From contig NZ_QXFM01000002.1 of assembly GCF_003584015.1 (NCBI RefSeq), positions 1-59,548 on the forward strand: 59,548 nucleotides of DNA, written 5' to 3'. Numbering within the stretch: the first letter of the stretch is position 1; each line of letters opens with the position of its first letter. Positions 44,007-53,434 of the stretch are shown here, one piece after another. The position numbers and the translations under genes were made by a program. The notes under the pieces were generated by a model. The model was given only the letters and a program-made list of their open reading frames with translations, searched no databases and was not told the origin of the DNA. The DNA is from Aurantiacibacter xanthus. Its GTDB lineage: Bacteria; Pseudomonadota; Alphaproteobacteria; Sphingomonadales; Sphingomonadaceae.

Positions 44007-44573
44007 TCAGAACCCCATCGGATGTTCGGCGAGAAATGCATATTCTTCCGCAGTCGTTGCCCGGCCAAGCGCCGCATTGCGCGCCGGATAGCGGCCGAAG
44101 CGGGCGATTGTTTCGGCATGGCGGCGGGCAAACTCTTCGCCCTCGGCAAGCTCTGCTGCGTGCATCAGCGTGATCGAGCGTTCGACATCGGCAAGCTGTT
44201 CGGAGTGCATGAACGGCATGTAGAGGAACATCTTTTCCTCGCCGGTCATCCCGGCATCGAAGCCTTTAACCAGCGCCTCGCGGGCCAGCGCCAGCGCCGC
44301 GTCGTCCTGGGCAAAGGCGCGCGGATCGTCGCGGAACATGTTGCGGCTGAACTGATCGAGCACGACGATGGCGGCGAGCGTGGTGTGCGCGGTCTCCCGC
44401 CAGGCGGGCGGAACGCCCTCGGCCAGCTCGGTATGAAGCGGGCCGAAGCGCTGCGCGATTGTCACGTCGATGGCGTCATCCTGCGCGAAGCGCTTGTCGG
44501 CCGGAACCTTCCCTAGCCAGAAGCCGAGCACTTCATCTGCGGCGCGGGTGGGGTCGAGCGGTGAGATCGTCAT
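44007..44573 (-). CDS. DUF924 family protein
   Basis: 188-aa all-helical DUF924 protein (TPR-like fold), function unknown. Family text: AADEVLGFWLGKVPADKRFA, IVVLDQFSRNMFRDDPRAFA, GEEKMFLYMPFMHSEQLADV, and RFGRYPARNAALGRATTAEE. Start at 44573 (MTISPLDPTRAAD), overlapping the upstream membrane gene by 4 bp. Confidence 0.92.
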   Translation of the reverse strand: MTISPLDPTRAADEVLGFWLGKVPADKRFAQDDAIDVTIAQRFGPLHTELAEGVPPAWRETAHTTLAAIVVLDQFSRNMFRDDPRAFAQDDAALALAREALVKGFDAGMTGEEKMFLYMPFMHSEQLADVERSITLMHAAELAEGEEFARRHAETIARFGRYPARNAALGRATTAEEYAFLAEHPMGF

Positions 44574-45391
44574 CGGCGGGCTCCTTCTGGCCATGCAAGC
44601 GCCACGGCATAGCCGATGATCGGGGCGGCACCATAGCCGATCAGCGGGGTGGGATAATTGTTCACCGCCGCCATGACCGCGAAACCGAACAGCGATCCCG
44701 CGAGCGCAAACCGCTCCGCCCGCGTTCCGGGGCCGGCAAACAGCATCAGCATGAAGGAGGTCATCAGCGCAACAAACAGCAGCAGGGCAAAAGGCCCGCT
44801 GTCGCCTGCCGCCTGCACCAGCACCCGCTCGACAAAGGGGACGGGAGGCAGTTCGCCATTTAGACCGGCATAGATGGTCGCGCCAAAGCCGAGGATCGCG
44901 ACGACGCCCGCGCGCCAGTCCTTGGTCACGTGATGCAGCCCGACCGCCGCGATAGTGACGGCAAAGGTGGCGGCGGCATCGGGTTGCAGCAGCGCGGCCA
45001 AAAGCGCTGCGGCGAGCATCCAGTGGCCGTAGTCCTGATCCTGCGCCGACAGCCGCGCGAGCAGGGGCAGGACGAGCAGCCCGCTGTTGAGCGTCACCGG
45101 GCCCAGCGGAAGCCAGCGGGCGATGCCGTTCATATGCGGGCCGGTGACGAGCGGCACCAGCAACAGCGCCGCGCAGACGATGGCGGCGATCCGCCGCGTT
45201 TTCGCAGCAGTCAGCCCTTGCGGAACTGCCGCGACCAGCGCCAGCGCAACGACCAGCGCAGCGGTTGTGATCGCGAGGTAGGCACTGGATGCGCCAAAGC
45301 TCGCCATATAGGCGAGCCCGGCAAGAACCGGCAGCGCGAGCGCGAGCAGGGCGGGGAGTCGTGCCGTGACAGGCTCGCGCACCCTGCTCAT
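44570..45391 (-). CDS. polytopic membrane protein with faint SEDS resemblance
   Basis: 273-aa protein with about nine membrane segments. The loop ARWLPLGPVTLNSGLLVLPL followed by AALLAALLQPDAAATFAVTI mirrors the order of the SEDS (FtsW/RodA) signatures RWI.LG...QPSE and QPDLGTA, but the essential later parts are missing and the length is below the ~370 aa of SEDS proteins. I regard it as an uncharacterised membrane protein. It starts 4 bp after the lpd stop, so it belongs to the TCA operon by position. Confidence 0.6.
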   Translation of the reverse strand: MSRVREPVTARLPALLALALPVLAGLAYMASFGASSAYLAITTAALVVALALVAAVPQGLTAAKTRRIAAIVCAALLLVPLVTGPHMNGIARWLPLGPVTLNSGLLVLPLLARLSAQDQDYGHWMLAAALLAALLQPDAAATFAVTIAAVGLHHVTKDWRAGVVAILGFGATIYAGLNGELPPVPFVERVLVQAAGDSGPFALLLFVALMTSFMLMLFAGPGTRAERFALAGSLFGFAVMAAVNNYPTPLIGYGAAPIIGYAVALAWPEGARR

Positions 45392-45395
45392 CGCC

Positions 45396-46793
45396 TCACA
45401 TGTGGATCGGCTTGCCGCGGACTGCCATGGCGGCTTCCTTGATCGCCTCGGAATGCGTCGGGTGAGCATGGCAGGTATAGGCGATGTCTTCGCTCAAAGC
45501 GCCGAATTCCATCGCCTGCGTCGCCTGCGCGATCATGGTGCCCGCCACCGAGGCGATGCACCAGACGCCCAGAACCTCGTCGGTCTCGGCATCGGCGATG
45601 ACCTTCACGAAGCCGTCGGGCTCGTGGTTGGTCTTGGCGCGGCTGTTGGCGAGCATCGGGAACTTGCCGACCTTGATCGCGCCGCGCTCCTTCGCGGCCT
45701 CCTCGGTCAGGCCCACGCCTGCAAACTCGGGCATGGTGTAGACGACGCCGGGAATGAGGTTGTGATTGACGATGCCGATCTGGCCCGCGATCCACTCGGC
45801 CACGGCAATGCCTTCGTCCTCGGCTTTGTGCGCGAGCATCGGGCCGGGGACCACGTCGCCAATCGCGCGCACGCCCTTGACCTTGGTGCGGAACTGGCCG
45901 TCGACCTCGATCTGGCCGCGCTGGTTGGTCTCAAGGCCGATGGCTTCGAGGTTCAGCCCCTCGGTGTTCGGGCGCCGCCCGATCGAGACGAGCACGCAAT
46001 CGGCTTCCAGCACCTCGGACTCGCCGCCAGCGGCGGGCTCGACGGTGACCCTGGCGCTCTTGCCCTTGACCTCGACCCCGGTAACCTTGGTCGAGAGCTT
46101 GAGCGTCATGCCCTGCTTCTTGAAGATCTTGCCCGCTTCCTTGCGCACATCGGCGTCCATGCCGGGCAGCAGCTGGTCGAGGAATTCGACCACGGTGACC
46201 TCGGCGCCCAGACGCCGCCAGACCGAGCCCAGCTCGAGCCCGATCACGCCGCCGCCGATGACGACCATTGTCTTGGGGACAGCAGGCAGATCAAGCGCGC
46301 CGGTGCTATCGACCACCACGCCCTTGTCGTTGTCGATCTCGACGCCGGGCAGGGGGGTGACGGAAGAGCCGGTGGCGATCACGATTTCCCTGGCCGAGTG
46401 GCTCTCGCCCTCGACCTCGACGGTGTGTTCGCCGGTGAACTTGGCGTGGCCCTTCAGCCAGGTCACCTTGTTCTTCCTGAACAGCATCTCGATCCCGCCG
46501 GTGAGCTGCTTCACCGCGTCGCGGCGCTGGCCGTGCATGGCTTCGAGATTGAGCTTGGGGGTCACCTCGACGCCCATCTTCGCCATCGCGCCATTGGCGG
46601 CGGCGTCGAAGTATTCGGACGCGTGGAGCATCGCCTTGGAGGGAATGCAGCCGACGTTGAGGCAGGTGCCGCCGAGCGTGGCGCGGCTTTCGACGCAGGC
46701 GACCTTGAGGCCCAGCTGCGCGGCGCGGATCGCCGCCACATAGCCGCCGGGGCCGGCACCGATCACAATGACGTCGAAATCGTAGTCTGCCAT
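45396..46793 (-). CDS. lpdA: dihydrolipoyl dehydrogenase (E3)
   Basis: 465-aa FAD flavoprotein that reoxidises lipoamide on 2-oxoacid dehydrogenase complexes with NAD+. FAD motif VIGAGPGGYVAAIRAAQLGL, redox disulfide C44-C49 in GGTCLNVGCIPSKAM, NAD motif VVIGGGVIGLELGSVWRRLG, AIGDVVPGPMLAHKAEDEG, and the active-site base in HAHPTHSEAIKEA (His444, Glu449). Start 46793 (MADYDFDV). Last enzyme of the TCA cluster, 113 bp after odhB with a REP hairpin between. Confidence 0.97.
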   Translation of the reverse strand: MADYDFDVIVIGAGPGGYVAAIRAAQLGLKVACVESRATLGGTCLNVGCIPSKAMLHASEYFDAAANGAMAKMGVEVTPKLNLEAMHGQRRDAVKQLTGGIEMLFRKNKVTWLKGHAKFTGEHTVEVEGESHSAREIVIATGSSVTPLPGVEIDNDKGVVVDSTGALDLPAVPKTMVVIGGGVIGLELGSVWRRLGAEVTVVEFLDQLLPGMDADVRKEAGKIFKKQGMTLKLSTKVTGVEVKGKSARVTVEPAAGGESEVLEADCVLVSIGRRPNTEGLNLEAIGLETNQRGQIEVDGQFRTKVKGVRAIGDVVPGPMLAHKAEDEGIAVAEWIAGQIGIVNHNLIPGVVYTMPEFAGVGLTEEAAKERGAIKVGKFPMLANSRAKTNHEPDGFVKVIADAETDEVLGVWCIASVAGTMIAQATQAMEFGALSEDIAYTCHAHPTHSEAIKEAAMAVRGKPIHM

Positions 46794-46800
46794 AAATACT

Positions 46801-46893
46801 CCGCTCATCCTGAGCTTGTCGAAGGATTGCTCTTACTTCGGTCTTGCTGCTCCCGTTGCAAGGGCAGGGCTTCGACAAGCTCAGCCCGAACGG
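46801..46893. repeat. REP-like inverted pair between odhB and lpdA
   Basis: CCGCTCATCCTGAGCTTGTC begins one arm (46801-46825) and GCTTCGACAAGCTCAGC the other (46869-46885); the arms are inverted copies of the CTTCGACAAGCTCAGG family. Inside the operon it could set different mRNA stability for odhB and lpdA. Confidence 0.8.
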
Positions 46894-46906
46894 GGGCAAG
46901 GTGGTA

Positions 46907-48157
46907 TTACAAGTCGATCAGCAGCCGGGTCGGATCCTCGATCGCTTCCTTGATCGTCTTCAGCGCGGTGACTGCCTCGCGGCCGTCGATGATGCGGTGA
47001 TCGTAGGAGAGCGCGATGTACATCATCGGGCGGATCACGATCTCGCCGCCCCGCACGACCGGGCGGTCCTCGATCCGGTGCAGGCCGAGCACGGCGGACT
47101 GCGGCGGGTTGATGATCGGGGTGCTCATCAGGCCGCCGAACACACCGCCGTTGGAGATGGTGAAGGTGCCGCCCTTCATCTCGTCCATGGTCAGGGTGCC
47201 GTCCTTGGCCTTGGCGCCATAGTCGGCGATGGCCTTCTCGATTCCGGCGAAGCTCAGCTGGTCGACATCGCGCACCACCGGCACCACGAGGCCGTTGGGC
47301 GCCGAAACCGCCACCGAGATATCGACATAGTCGAAGTAAACGATCTCATCGCCGTCGATCTGCGCGTTCACGCTCGGGAAGGTTTTGAGAGCCAGCACCG
47401 AGGCCTTCGAGAAGAAGCTCATGAAGCCGAGCTTCACGCCGTGTTTCTTGGCGAAGACGTCCTTGTACTTCTCGCGCGCCTCGATCACCGCCGTCATGTC
47501 GACGTCGTTGAAGGTGGTGAGCAGCGCGGCGGTGTCCTGCGCGCTCTTCAGGCGCTTGGCGATGGTCTGCCTGAGGCGCGTCATCTTCACGCGCTCTTCC
47601 TTGCGCTCGCCACTCGCGGCGGGGGCCGGAGTGGAAGCAGCCGGAGCAGGCGCAGCGCCGCCCGACTTGGCCCCATCCTTCTTCGACTGGGCCGCGGCCA
47701 GCACGTCTTCCTTGGTCAGGCGACCGTCCTTGCCGGTGCCCTTGATCGTGGTCGGATCGACACCCGCTTCGAGCACCGCGCGGCGCACGGCGGGCGACAT
47801 CGTCGGCGAGCCGTCGGGCAGGGCTTCCATCTCGCGCTCGCTCGCCTTGGCGGCGGGGGCTTCCTCAGCCTTTGCCGCCGGAGCGGGGGCAGGCGAGGGC
47901 GAAGGAGCCGCACCGCTGCCGCCTTCGGAAACGGTCGCGATCACCGCGCCCACTTCCACCGTATCGCCCACGGCGACCACGTGCTCGCCCATCACGCCCG
48001 CGACGGGCGAGGGCACTTCGATGGCGACCTTGTCGGTCTCGAGGCTGGCGATCGGCTCGTCCTGCGCCACGGCATCGCCGGGCTGCTTCAGCCATTCACC
48101 CACGGTTGCTTCGGTGACGCTTTCGCCCAGCACGGGCACTTTGACTTCGATGGTCAT
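46907..48157 (-). CDS. odhB: dihydrolipoyllysine-residue succinyltransferase (E2 of 2-oxoglutarate dehydrogenase)
   Basis: 416-aa E2. Lipoyl domain with Lys43 in ETDKVAIEV; Ala/Pro-rich linker; the peripheral subunit-binding domain [20 protein letters not shown]; catalytic domain from ~180 with [20 protein letters not shown] and active-site His387/Asp391 in [33 protein letters not shown] is typical. It follows odhA by 18 bp. One lipoyl domain only, as usual. Confidence 0.97.
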   Translation of the reverse strand: MTIEVKVPVLGESVTEATVGEWLKQPGDAVAQDEPIASLETDKVAIEVPSPVAGVMGEHVVAVGDTVEVGAVIATVSEGGSGAAPSPSPAPAPAAKAEEAPAAKASEREMEALPDGSPTMSPAVRRAVLEAGVDPTTIKGTGKDGRLTKEDVLAAAQSKKDGAKSGGAAPAPAASTPAPAASGERKEERVKMTRLRQTIAKRLKSAQDTAALLTTFNDVDMTAVIEAREKYKDVFAKKHGVKLGFMSFFSKASVLALKTFPSVNAQIDGDEIVYFDYVDISVAVSAPNGLVVPVVRDVDQLSFAGIEKAIADYGAKAKDGTLTMDEMKGGTFTISNGGVFGGLMSTPIINPPQSAVLGLHRIEDRPVVRGGEIVIRPMMYIALSYDHRIIDGREAVTALKTIKEAIEDPTRLLIDL

Positions 48158-48175
48158 GATCTCTTGTCTCTCAGC

Positions 48176-51016
48176 CTAGTTGGCGCCGCGCTTTTCGGCG
48201 TATTCTGCTGCGGTCTTGCCGCGCGTGGAAAGTCCCAGGGCGACCGACACCAGCGCTTCCTGCTGCGCCTGATGGCGCTTGGCAAAGCCGGTGGCGGGCG
48301 AAGCGGCCACTTCGCGCCCGGCATAGCTCGGGCGCATGCCCTTATGCCCGGCGGCGATCAGCGCATCTTCGATCTTGCTCTCGACGAAGAACCACGAACC
48401 GTTGTTCTTCGGCTCTTCCTGACACCAGACCACCTCTTCGAGCCCCGTCATGCGCTGCATTCGGGTGGCGAGCGGTTCGCCGGGGAAGGGATAGAGCTGC
48501 TCGATGCGCAGGATCGACACGTCGTCGACGCCCTCTTCGTCGCGCTTGGCCATGAGGTCGTAGGCGACCTTGCCCGAGCACAGCACGAGGCGGCGCACCT
48601 TCTTGTCGTCGACCTGCTTCTTGTCGGAGAGGATGCGCATGAAGTGCCCCTCGCCGGTGAACTTGTCCTCGTCGCTCTTGGCCATCGGGTGGCGCAGCAG
48701 CGACTTCGGCGTCATGATCACCAGCGGCTTGCGGAACGGACGCAGCATCTGCCGGCGCAGCACGTGGAAGTAGTTCGCCGGGCTGGTGATGTTGCAGACC
48801 TGGATATTGTCGTTCGCGCACAGCTGCAGGAAGCGTTCGAGCCGCGCGGAGCTATGCTCCGGCCCTTGCCCCTCGAACCCGTGCGGCAGCAGCAGCACGA
48901 GGCCGTTGGCGCGCAGCCACTTGGCCTCGGCGGCGGCGATATACTGGTCGATGATGATTTGCGCGCCGTTGGCGAAGTCGCCGAACTGCGCTTCCCACAG
49001 CACCAGCGTCTTGGGGTCGGCCATGGCAAAGCCATATTCGAACCCGAGCACGCCATATTCGCTGAGCGTCGAATCGTAGACCTCGAACTTGCCGTGCGGC
49101 AGCTTCGACAGCGGAACGTACTTGGCCTCGGTCTTCTGGTCGATCCAGATCGCGTGGCGCTGGCTGAAGGTGCCGCGGCCGGAATCCTGCCCCGACAGAC
49201 GCACCCCGAAGCCTTCGGTGACGAGGCTGCCGAAGGCGAGCGCCTCGGCGGTGGCCCAGTCGAACCCTTCGCCGGTTTCGAACATCTCGCGCTTGGCATC
49301 GATCACGCGCTGCAACGTCTTGTGGATGGTCACATCCTCGGGGACGGTGGTGAGTGTGCGGCCGAGATGGTCGAACAGTTTCTTGTCGATCGCGGTGTCG
49401 ATGTTGCGACGCGCGTGTTCGGGGTCGGCGGGCTTGTGCAGGCCGCTCCAGCGACCGGCGAACCAGTCGGCCTCGTTGGGCTTGTAGCTCTGCCCGGCCT
49501 CGAACTCTTCATCGAGCTGCCTGGTGAAGTCCTCGCGCATGGCAGGCGCGGTGCCCGCTTCGATCACGCCCTCGGCCAGCAGCCGCTCGGAATAGACTTC
49601 CGACACGCGCGGGTGCGCCTTGATGGCGGAGTACATCAGTGGCTGGGTGAACATCGGCTCGTCACCCTCGTTGTGGCCGAAGCGGCGATAGCACCACATG
49701 TCGATCACGATATCGCGCTTGAAGGTCTGGCGGTATTCCACGGCCAGCTTGCAGGCGAAGGTCACGGCCTCGGGATCGTCGCCGTTCACGTGCAGGATCG
49801 GGGCCTGCACGCCCTTGGCCACATCGCTCGGATAGGGCGAGTTGCGCGCGAACTTGGGGCTGGTGGTGAAGCCGATCTGGTTGTTGATCACGAAGTGGAT
49901 GCAGCCGCCGGTGTCATAACCGCGCACACCCGACAGGCCGAAGCACTCCCACACCACGCCTTGGCCGGCGAAGGCCGCGTCGCCGTGGATCAGCACCGGC
50001 AGCACCTTCTGGTGCACGCCGAGATCGTCGTGGATCGCCTGCTGCGCGCGCGTCTTGCCGAGCACCACCGGGTCGACCGTTTCGAGGTGCGAGGGGTTGG
50101 GCACGAGGCTCATGTGGACCTTGATGCCGTCGAACTCGCGGTCGGTGCTGGTGCCGAGGTGATACTTCACGTCGCCCGAGCCGCCGACATCGTCGGGGTT
50201 GGCGCTGCCGCCCGAGAACTCGTGGAAGATGACCTTGTAGGGCTTGGCCATCACATTCGCGAGCACGTTGAGGCGGCCGCGATGAGCCATCCCGTAAATG
50301 ATCTCGCGCACGCCGGTGGAGCCGCCATACTTGATCACGGCCTCCAGCGCCGGGATCATCGCCTCGCCGCCATCGAGGCCGAAGCGCTTGGTGCCGACGT
50401 ATTTCTTGCCGAGATACTTCTCGTATTCCTCGCCGCGGATCACCGCCTGAAGGATCGCCTTCTTGCCCTCGGGGGTGAACTGGATCGTATCCTCGGGGCT
50501 TTCGAACCGCTCTTGCAGGAAGCGCCGCTCCTCGGTGTCGGCGATGTGCATGTATTCGAGGCCGACATTGCCGCAATAGGTCTTGCGCAGGGCCTTATAC
50601 AGCTCGCCGACCTTGACCCATTCGAACCCGAACGCGCCGCCGACATAGACTTCCTGATCCTCGCGCCCGGCAAAGCCATGGGCGGCGAGCGACAGCTCTT
50701 CTTCCTTGTCGCGGTGGGTCAGGCCGAGCGGGTCGAGCGTGGCGGCCATATGTCCGCGCACACGATAATGCCGGATCAGCATCATCGCCTGAATCGAATC
50801 GTTGGCCGCCGCCTCGATGCTCCTGGCATCGGCCGGCTTGCCCGCGCTCTTGGCCGCCTTCTCGACCGACAGCTTCATCGCCGTCGGGTCGAGACCGGCG
50901 GTAAGGTCGCTGCCGTCGTCGGTCAGCGGCCAGCGCGGATTGGCCCAGCTCGGCCCTGCCTGGGCCCCGCCCTGATCGGGCATCTCGGGAAGCAAATTCA
51001 ACGGCTCATCACCCAT
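48176..51016 (-). CDS. odhA: 2-oxoglutarate dehydrogenase E1 component
   Basis: 946-aa thiamine-diphosphate decarboxylase. N-terminal RIEAF-like assembly region is replaced by LNLLPEMPDQGGAQAGPSWA; core has RVRGHMAATLDPLGL, GMAHRGRLNVLANVMAKPYK, SLVPNPSHLETVDPVVLGKT, the ThDP motif HGDAAFAGQGVVWECFGLSG with NNQIGFTT, CYRRFGHNEGDEPMFTQPLM and LPHGFEGQGPEHSSARLERF. A GTG at 51031 is possible, but ATG 51016 has GAAGG at proper spacing. It lies in order sucD-odhA-odhB-lpdA. Confidence 0.97.
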   Translation of the reverse strand: MGDEPLNLLPEMPDQGGAQAGPSWANPRWPLTDDGSDLTAGLDPTAMKLSVEKAAKSAGKPADARSIEAAANDSIQAMMLIRHYRVRGHMAATLDPLGLTHRDKEEELSLAAHGFAGREDQEVYVGGAFGFEWVKVGELYKALRKTYCGNVGLEYMHIADTEERRFLQERFESPEDTIQFTPEGKKAILQAVIRGEEYEKYLGKKYVGTKRFGLDGGEAMIPALEAVIKYGGSTGVREIIYGMAHRGRLNVLANVMAKPYKVIFHEFSGGSANPDDVGGSGDVKYHLGTSTDREFDGIKVHMSLVPNPSHLETVDPVVLGKTRAQQAIHDDLGVHQKVLPVLIHGDAAFAGQGVVWECFGLSGVRGYDTGGCIHFVINNQIGFTTSPKFARNSPYPSDVAKGVQAPILHVNGDDPEAVTFACKLAVEYRQTFKRDIVIDMWCYRRFGHNEGDEPMFTQPLMYSAIKAHPRVSEVYSERLLAEGVIEAGTAPAMREDFTRQLDEEFEAGQSYKPNEADWFAGRWSGLHKPADPEHARRNIDTAIDKKLFDHLGRTLTTVPEDVTIHKTLQRVIDAKREMFETGEGFDWATAEALAFGSLVTEGFGVRLSGQDSGRGTFSQRHAIWIDQKTEAKYVPLSKLPHGKFEVYDSTLSEYGVLGFEYGFAMADPKTLVLWEAQFGDFANGAQIIIDQYIAAAEAKWLRANGLVLLLPHGFEGQGPEHSSARLERFLQLCANDNIQVCNITSPANYFHVLRRQMLRPFRKPLVIMTPKSLLRHPMAKSDEDKFTGEGHFMRILSDKKQVDDKKVRRLVLCSGKVAYDLMAKRDEEGVDDVSILRIEQLYPFPGEPLATRMQRMTGLEEVVWCQEEPKNNGSWFFVESKIEDALIAAGHKGMRPSYAGREVAASPATGFAKRHQAQQEALVSVALGLSTRGKTAAEYAEKRGAN

Positions 51017-51069
51017 GGCAGGGACCTTCACTCAACTCTTACGTCAACCATTACCCTTACGGGCAGAAC

Positions 51070-51960
51070 TCAGGCGAGTTCCTTCAGCAGGGCATCGAGG
51101 GTCTCGCCCAGCAGCGAGGGCGAGGGGCTGACCCGGATGCCGGCGCTTTCCATCGCGGCGATCTTGTCTTCGGCGCCGCCCTGGCCGCCCGAGACGATCG
51201 CGCCCGCGTGGCCCATGCGGCGGCCCGGAGGGGCGGTGCGCCCGGCGATGAAGCCGACCATCGGCTTGGAACGGCCCTTGGCCGCTTCCTGCTTGATGAA
51301 CTCGGCGGCTTCTTCTTCAGCCGAGCCGCCGATTTCGCCGATCATGATGATCGACTTGGTCTCGTCGTCCGACAGGAACAGGTCGAGCACGTCGATGAAG
51401 TTGGTGCCGTTGACCGGATCGCCGCCGATGCCGACAGCCGTGGTCTGGCCGAGGCCGACCGCGGTGGTCTGGTGCACGGCTTCGTAGGTGAGCGTGCCCG
51501 AGCGGCTGACGACGCCGACCGAGCCCTTCGAGAAGATCGAGCCGGGCATGATGCCGATCTTGCACTCGCCGGGGGTGAGCACGCCGGGGCAGTTCGGCCC
51601 GATCAGGCGCGACTTCGAACCCTGCAGCGCGCGCTTCACGCGCACCATGTCGAGCACGGGAACGCCCTCGGTGATGGCGACGATCAGCTCGATCTCGGCC
51701 TCGATGGCTTCAAGGATCGAGTCGGCGGCGAATGGCGGCGGGACGTAGATGACCGAAGCGGTCGCTCCGGTTTCGGCCTTGGCTTCCTTCACGGTGTCGA
51801 AGTTGGGCAGGCCGAGGTGGGTGGTGCCGCCCTTGCCGGGGGTCACACCCGCGACCATCTGCGTGCCGTAGTCCAGCGCCTGCTGGGTGTGGAAGGTGCC
51901 GGTGTTGCCGGTCATCCCTTGCGTGATGACCTTGGTGTCTTTGTTTACGAGGATGGACAT
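51070..51960 (-). CDS. sucD: succinyl-CoA synthetase alpha subunit
   Basis: 296-aa SucD, with SucC converting succinyl-CoA to succinate with ATP or GTP formation. CoA-binding N-domain with [40 protein letters not shown], and the phospho-His near residue 251 in [16 protein letters not shown]. The partner gene sucC, which normally precedes it, is not here; a small membrane-protein gene occupies that position and overlaps sucD by one base (TAATG). Confidence 0.97.
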   Translation of the reverse strand: MSILVNKDTKVITQGMTGNTGTFHTQQALDYGTQMVAGVTPGKGGTTHLGLPNFDTVKEAKAETGATASVIYVPPPFAADSILEAIEAEIELIVAITEGVPVLDMVRVKRALQGSKSRLIGPNCPGVLTPGECKIGIMPGSIFSKGSVGVVSRSGTLTYEAVHQTTAVGLGQTTAVGIGGDPVNGTNFIDVLDLFLSDDETKSIIMIGEIGGSAEEEAAEFIKQEAAKGRSKPMVGFIAGRTAPPGRRMGHAGAIVSGGQGGAEDKIAAMESAGIRVSPSPSLLGETLDALLKELA

Positions 51961-52253
51961 TAATCAAATTCCTGTTTGTGTTCTGCGGTTACCCGGCGGA
52001 ATTTCCAGAACGCTCCTGCCCCGACAAGCGCTGGCAAGGCGAGGAAAAGGACACCGCCGAAAAACGCGAGACCGCGTCCCATTCCGTTGGAGGGGTTGCT
52101 TGCTGCGTCATTATGAAGGTGCACCCACAGCAAAACGAAAAGAACTGCGTCGAGTATCGAGAGCGCTCCCAGTGTTCGGCGATAGCCTCTGCGACCGAGC
52201 CACCAATGCAGGGCCATCCAGCCTATCGCCAAAAGAAGGAGGAGAAGCGTCAT
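51960..52253 (-). CDS. small three-helix membrane protein in the TCA operon
   Basis: 97-aa membrane protein: helices [38 protein letters not shown] and [20 protein letters not shown], with a basic/acidic tail [14 protein letters not shown]. It starts 6 bp after mdh and ends on the first base of sucD, so it is translated with the TCA genes. No family is recognised. It replaces sucC in the usual mdh-sucC-sucD order. Confidence 0.7.
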   Translation of the reverse strand: MTLLLLLLAIGWMALHWWLGRRGYRRTLGALSILDAVLFVLLWVHLHNDAASNPSNGMGRGLAFFGGVLFLALPALVGAGAFWKFRRVTAEHKQEFD

Positions 52254-52259
52254 GCATTG

Positions 52260-53255
<996 letters not shown>

Positions 53256-53272
53256 CTATCCGGATCGTCACC

Positions 53273-53301
53273 GCATTGCCCTGCGCCCGGCCGGGCAATG
53301 C
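53273..53301 (-). promoter_or_regulatory. hairpin in the mdh 5' leader
   Basis: GCATTGCCC (53273-53281) and GGGCAATGC (53293-53301) form a perfect 9-bp stem with an 11-base loop about 50-80 nt before mdh. It may control translation or mRNA life of the TCA operon. Confidence 0.55.
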
Positions 53302-53434
53302 CTTTCACGCAAGGAGCCGTAGGCCCCGCAAAAGCCTATTGCAACAGCGAAAACGGCCTGAAATTGCCTTATCTTTGCAAACAGTTCGCAGTATCAAGAG
53401 GATGGTCGTCAGGTCGGCTGTCGGGGCGCTGCGG

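Noticed and set aside
46844..51487. Open frame of 1547 codons on the plus strand
   Set aside because: It lies antiparallel to odhB and odhA, both complete enzymes. It is His/Asp/Leu/Gly-rich with no domain, the usual result of GC-rich codon bias on the opposite strand.
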